Positions 4,567 through 5,007 of a stretch of DNA of 5,007 nucleotides are shown piece after piece. This stretch comes from Ilumatobacteraceae bacterium (GTDB lineage Bacteria > Actinomycetota > Acidimicrobiia > Acidimicrobiales > Ilumatobacteraceae), in the NCBI GenBank assembly GCA_025464045.1, contig JAODBQ010000305.1, positions 1-5,007 on the forward strand, in the 5' to 3' direction. A program made the position numbers and the translations under genes. Under the pieces are notes generated by a model. It was not told where the DNA came from. It saw only the letters and a program-made list of their open reading frames with translations, and searched no databases. Numbering within the stretch: the stretch's first letter is position 1; each line of letters opens with the position of its first letter.

Positions 4567-5007
4567 TACGAGCCGGAGGCCGGCGTCGAGTAGTCGGTGA
4601 GCGCGTCGCGCGGCTGACCGTTCATGCCGTAGATCGCCTCCATGCGCTCGCGCATCGGTGCCTGCTCCTTGCAGAAGCCCATGAAGTACAGGCCGACGGT
4701 GCCGTCGTGGAACGCATACGGCGTCGAGCGACGCACCATCTCACCGCGCTTGGGGGTGCTTTCGTCGGCGGTCTTGCCCTCGTGGAGCTCGACGTGGGAG
4801 AGGTGCGACGTGGGGACCTGCGTCGGCAGCTTCTTCGAGTCCACCTTCGTCCGGCCGAACAGGTTCTCCTGGTCCTGCAACGGCAGGCTGTTGAAGTAGC
4901 CGAGGTCGTGCACCCAGCGCTGGGCGATGCAGAACGCGCCACCGGCGCCGGGTTGGCCGTCCGGGACGATCGCCCGGTCGTGCTGCTCTTCGGCTGCCGG
5001 GTTGCCC
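4521..5007 (-). CDS. Dyp-type haem peroxidase, C-terminal part (N-terminus off the right edge)
   Basis: The minus frame is open from the window edge to a TGA at 4523-4521, giving 161 residues. It matches the C-terminal half of dye-decolourising peroxidases, closest in style to YfeX-like cytoplasmic members. The fragment begins at GNP, the part just after the family's GXXDG motif (usually DGTxNP), so the distal aspartate lies just outside. Then come AFCIAQRWVHDL (24-35), a QENLFGRTKVDSKKL stretch (46-60), SHLSHVEL (67-74) whose first His (68) is the likely proximal haem ligand, MVRRSTPY (90-97) whose first Arg (92) is the likely distal arginine, GLYFMGFCKEQ (105-115) and GSYYFAPS (145-152). 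These enzymes use H2O2 to oxidise varied substrates; some are packed inside encapsulin shells. The last residues (AETLHAILG) could serve as a tail, but I see no clear encapsulin-loading peptide. It is convergent with comEC, overlapping by 46 bp. Confidence 0.93.
   Translation of the reverse strand, partial: GNPAAEEQHDRAIVPDGQPGAGGAFCIAQRWVHDLGYFNSLPLQDQENLFGRTKVDSKKLPTQVPTSHLSHVELHEGKTADESTPKRGEMVRRSTPYAFHDGTVGLYFMGFCKEQAPMRERMEAIYGMNGQPRDALTDYSTPASGSYYFAPSAETLHAILG

Noticed and set aside
4642..4899. Plus-strand 85-codon frame opposite the peroxidase gene
   Set aside because: It lies antisense to conserved Dyp peroxidase haem-binding motifs and has no features of its own.

Overview
The window is high-GC DNA with dense, almost gap-free coding on both strands. 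Gene content (a membrane-anchored ComEA, a short ComEC without a nuclease-like tail, a CGPC thioredoxin with a helical repeat tail, an acyl-CoA-dehydrogenase-associated type phosphotransferase) and TANNNT-like boxes exactly 6 nt upstream of start codons point to an actinobacterium. Acidimicrobiia (Ilumatobacter-like) is my best guess. This is inferred from protein style and base composition, not from a marker gene.

Layout. (1) Bases 1-494, minus: N-terminal 164 residues of an APH-fold phosphotransferase; the C-terminus is beyond the left edge. (2) Bases 495-569: a short divergent promoter region. (3) 570-1274, plus: thioredoxin with a C-terminal TPR-like domain (CnoX/YbbN type). 18 nt later comes a small HExxH protein (1293-1634, plus) whose start codon lies inside a perfect 7-bp hairpin. 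(4) 1635-1907: the only sizeable gap (273 bp), probably holding the comEA promoter. (5) 1908-2615, plus: ComEA (membrane anchor, SLBB domain, helix-hairpin-helix DNA-binding domain). (6) 2628-2674: long imperfect hairpin between convergent genes. (7) 2697-3134, minus: unrecognised four-helix membrane protein. (8) 3133-4566, plus: ComEC, the DNA-uptake channel. (9) 4521-5007, minus: C-terminal half of a Dyp-type haem peroxidase of the YfeX kind, overlapping the end of comEC tail-to-tail by 46 bp; its N-terminus is beyond the right edge.

How the genes relate. ComEA and ComEC form the core of the DNA-uptake machinery: ComEA binds double-stranded DNA outside the membrane and ComEC passes one strand into the cytoplasm. 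They are usually adjacent and co-oriented. Here an opposite-strand membrane gene sits between them. Its ATG shares two bases with the comEC ATG (a CATG with both starts), so each gene's start signal lies in the other's coding sequence. That arrangement, the apparent lack of a comEC promoter of the same type, and the possible structural gating of the HExxH gene are the most unusual things seen. No CRISPR array, tRNA, rRNA, insertion sequence or phage gene was recognised. Apart from the uptake locus the window looks like ordinary chromosomal housekeeping DNA.
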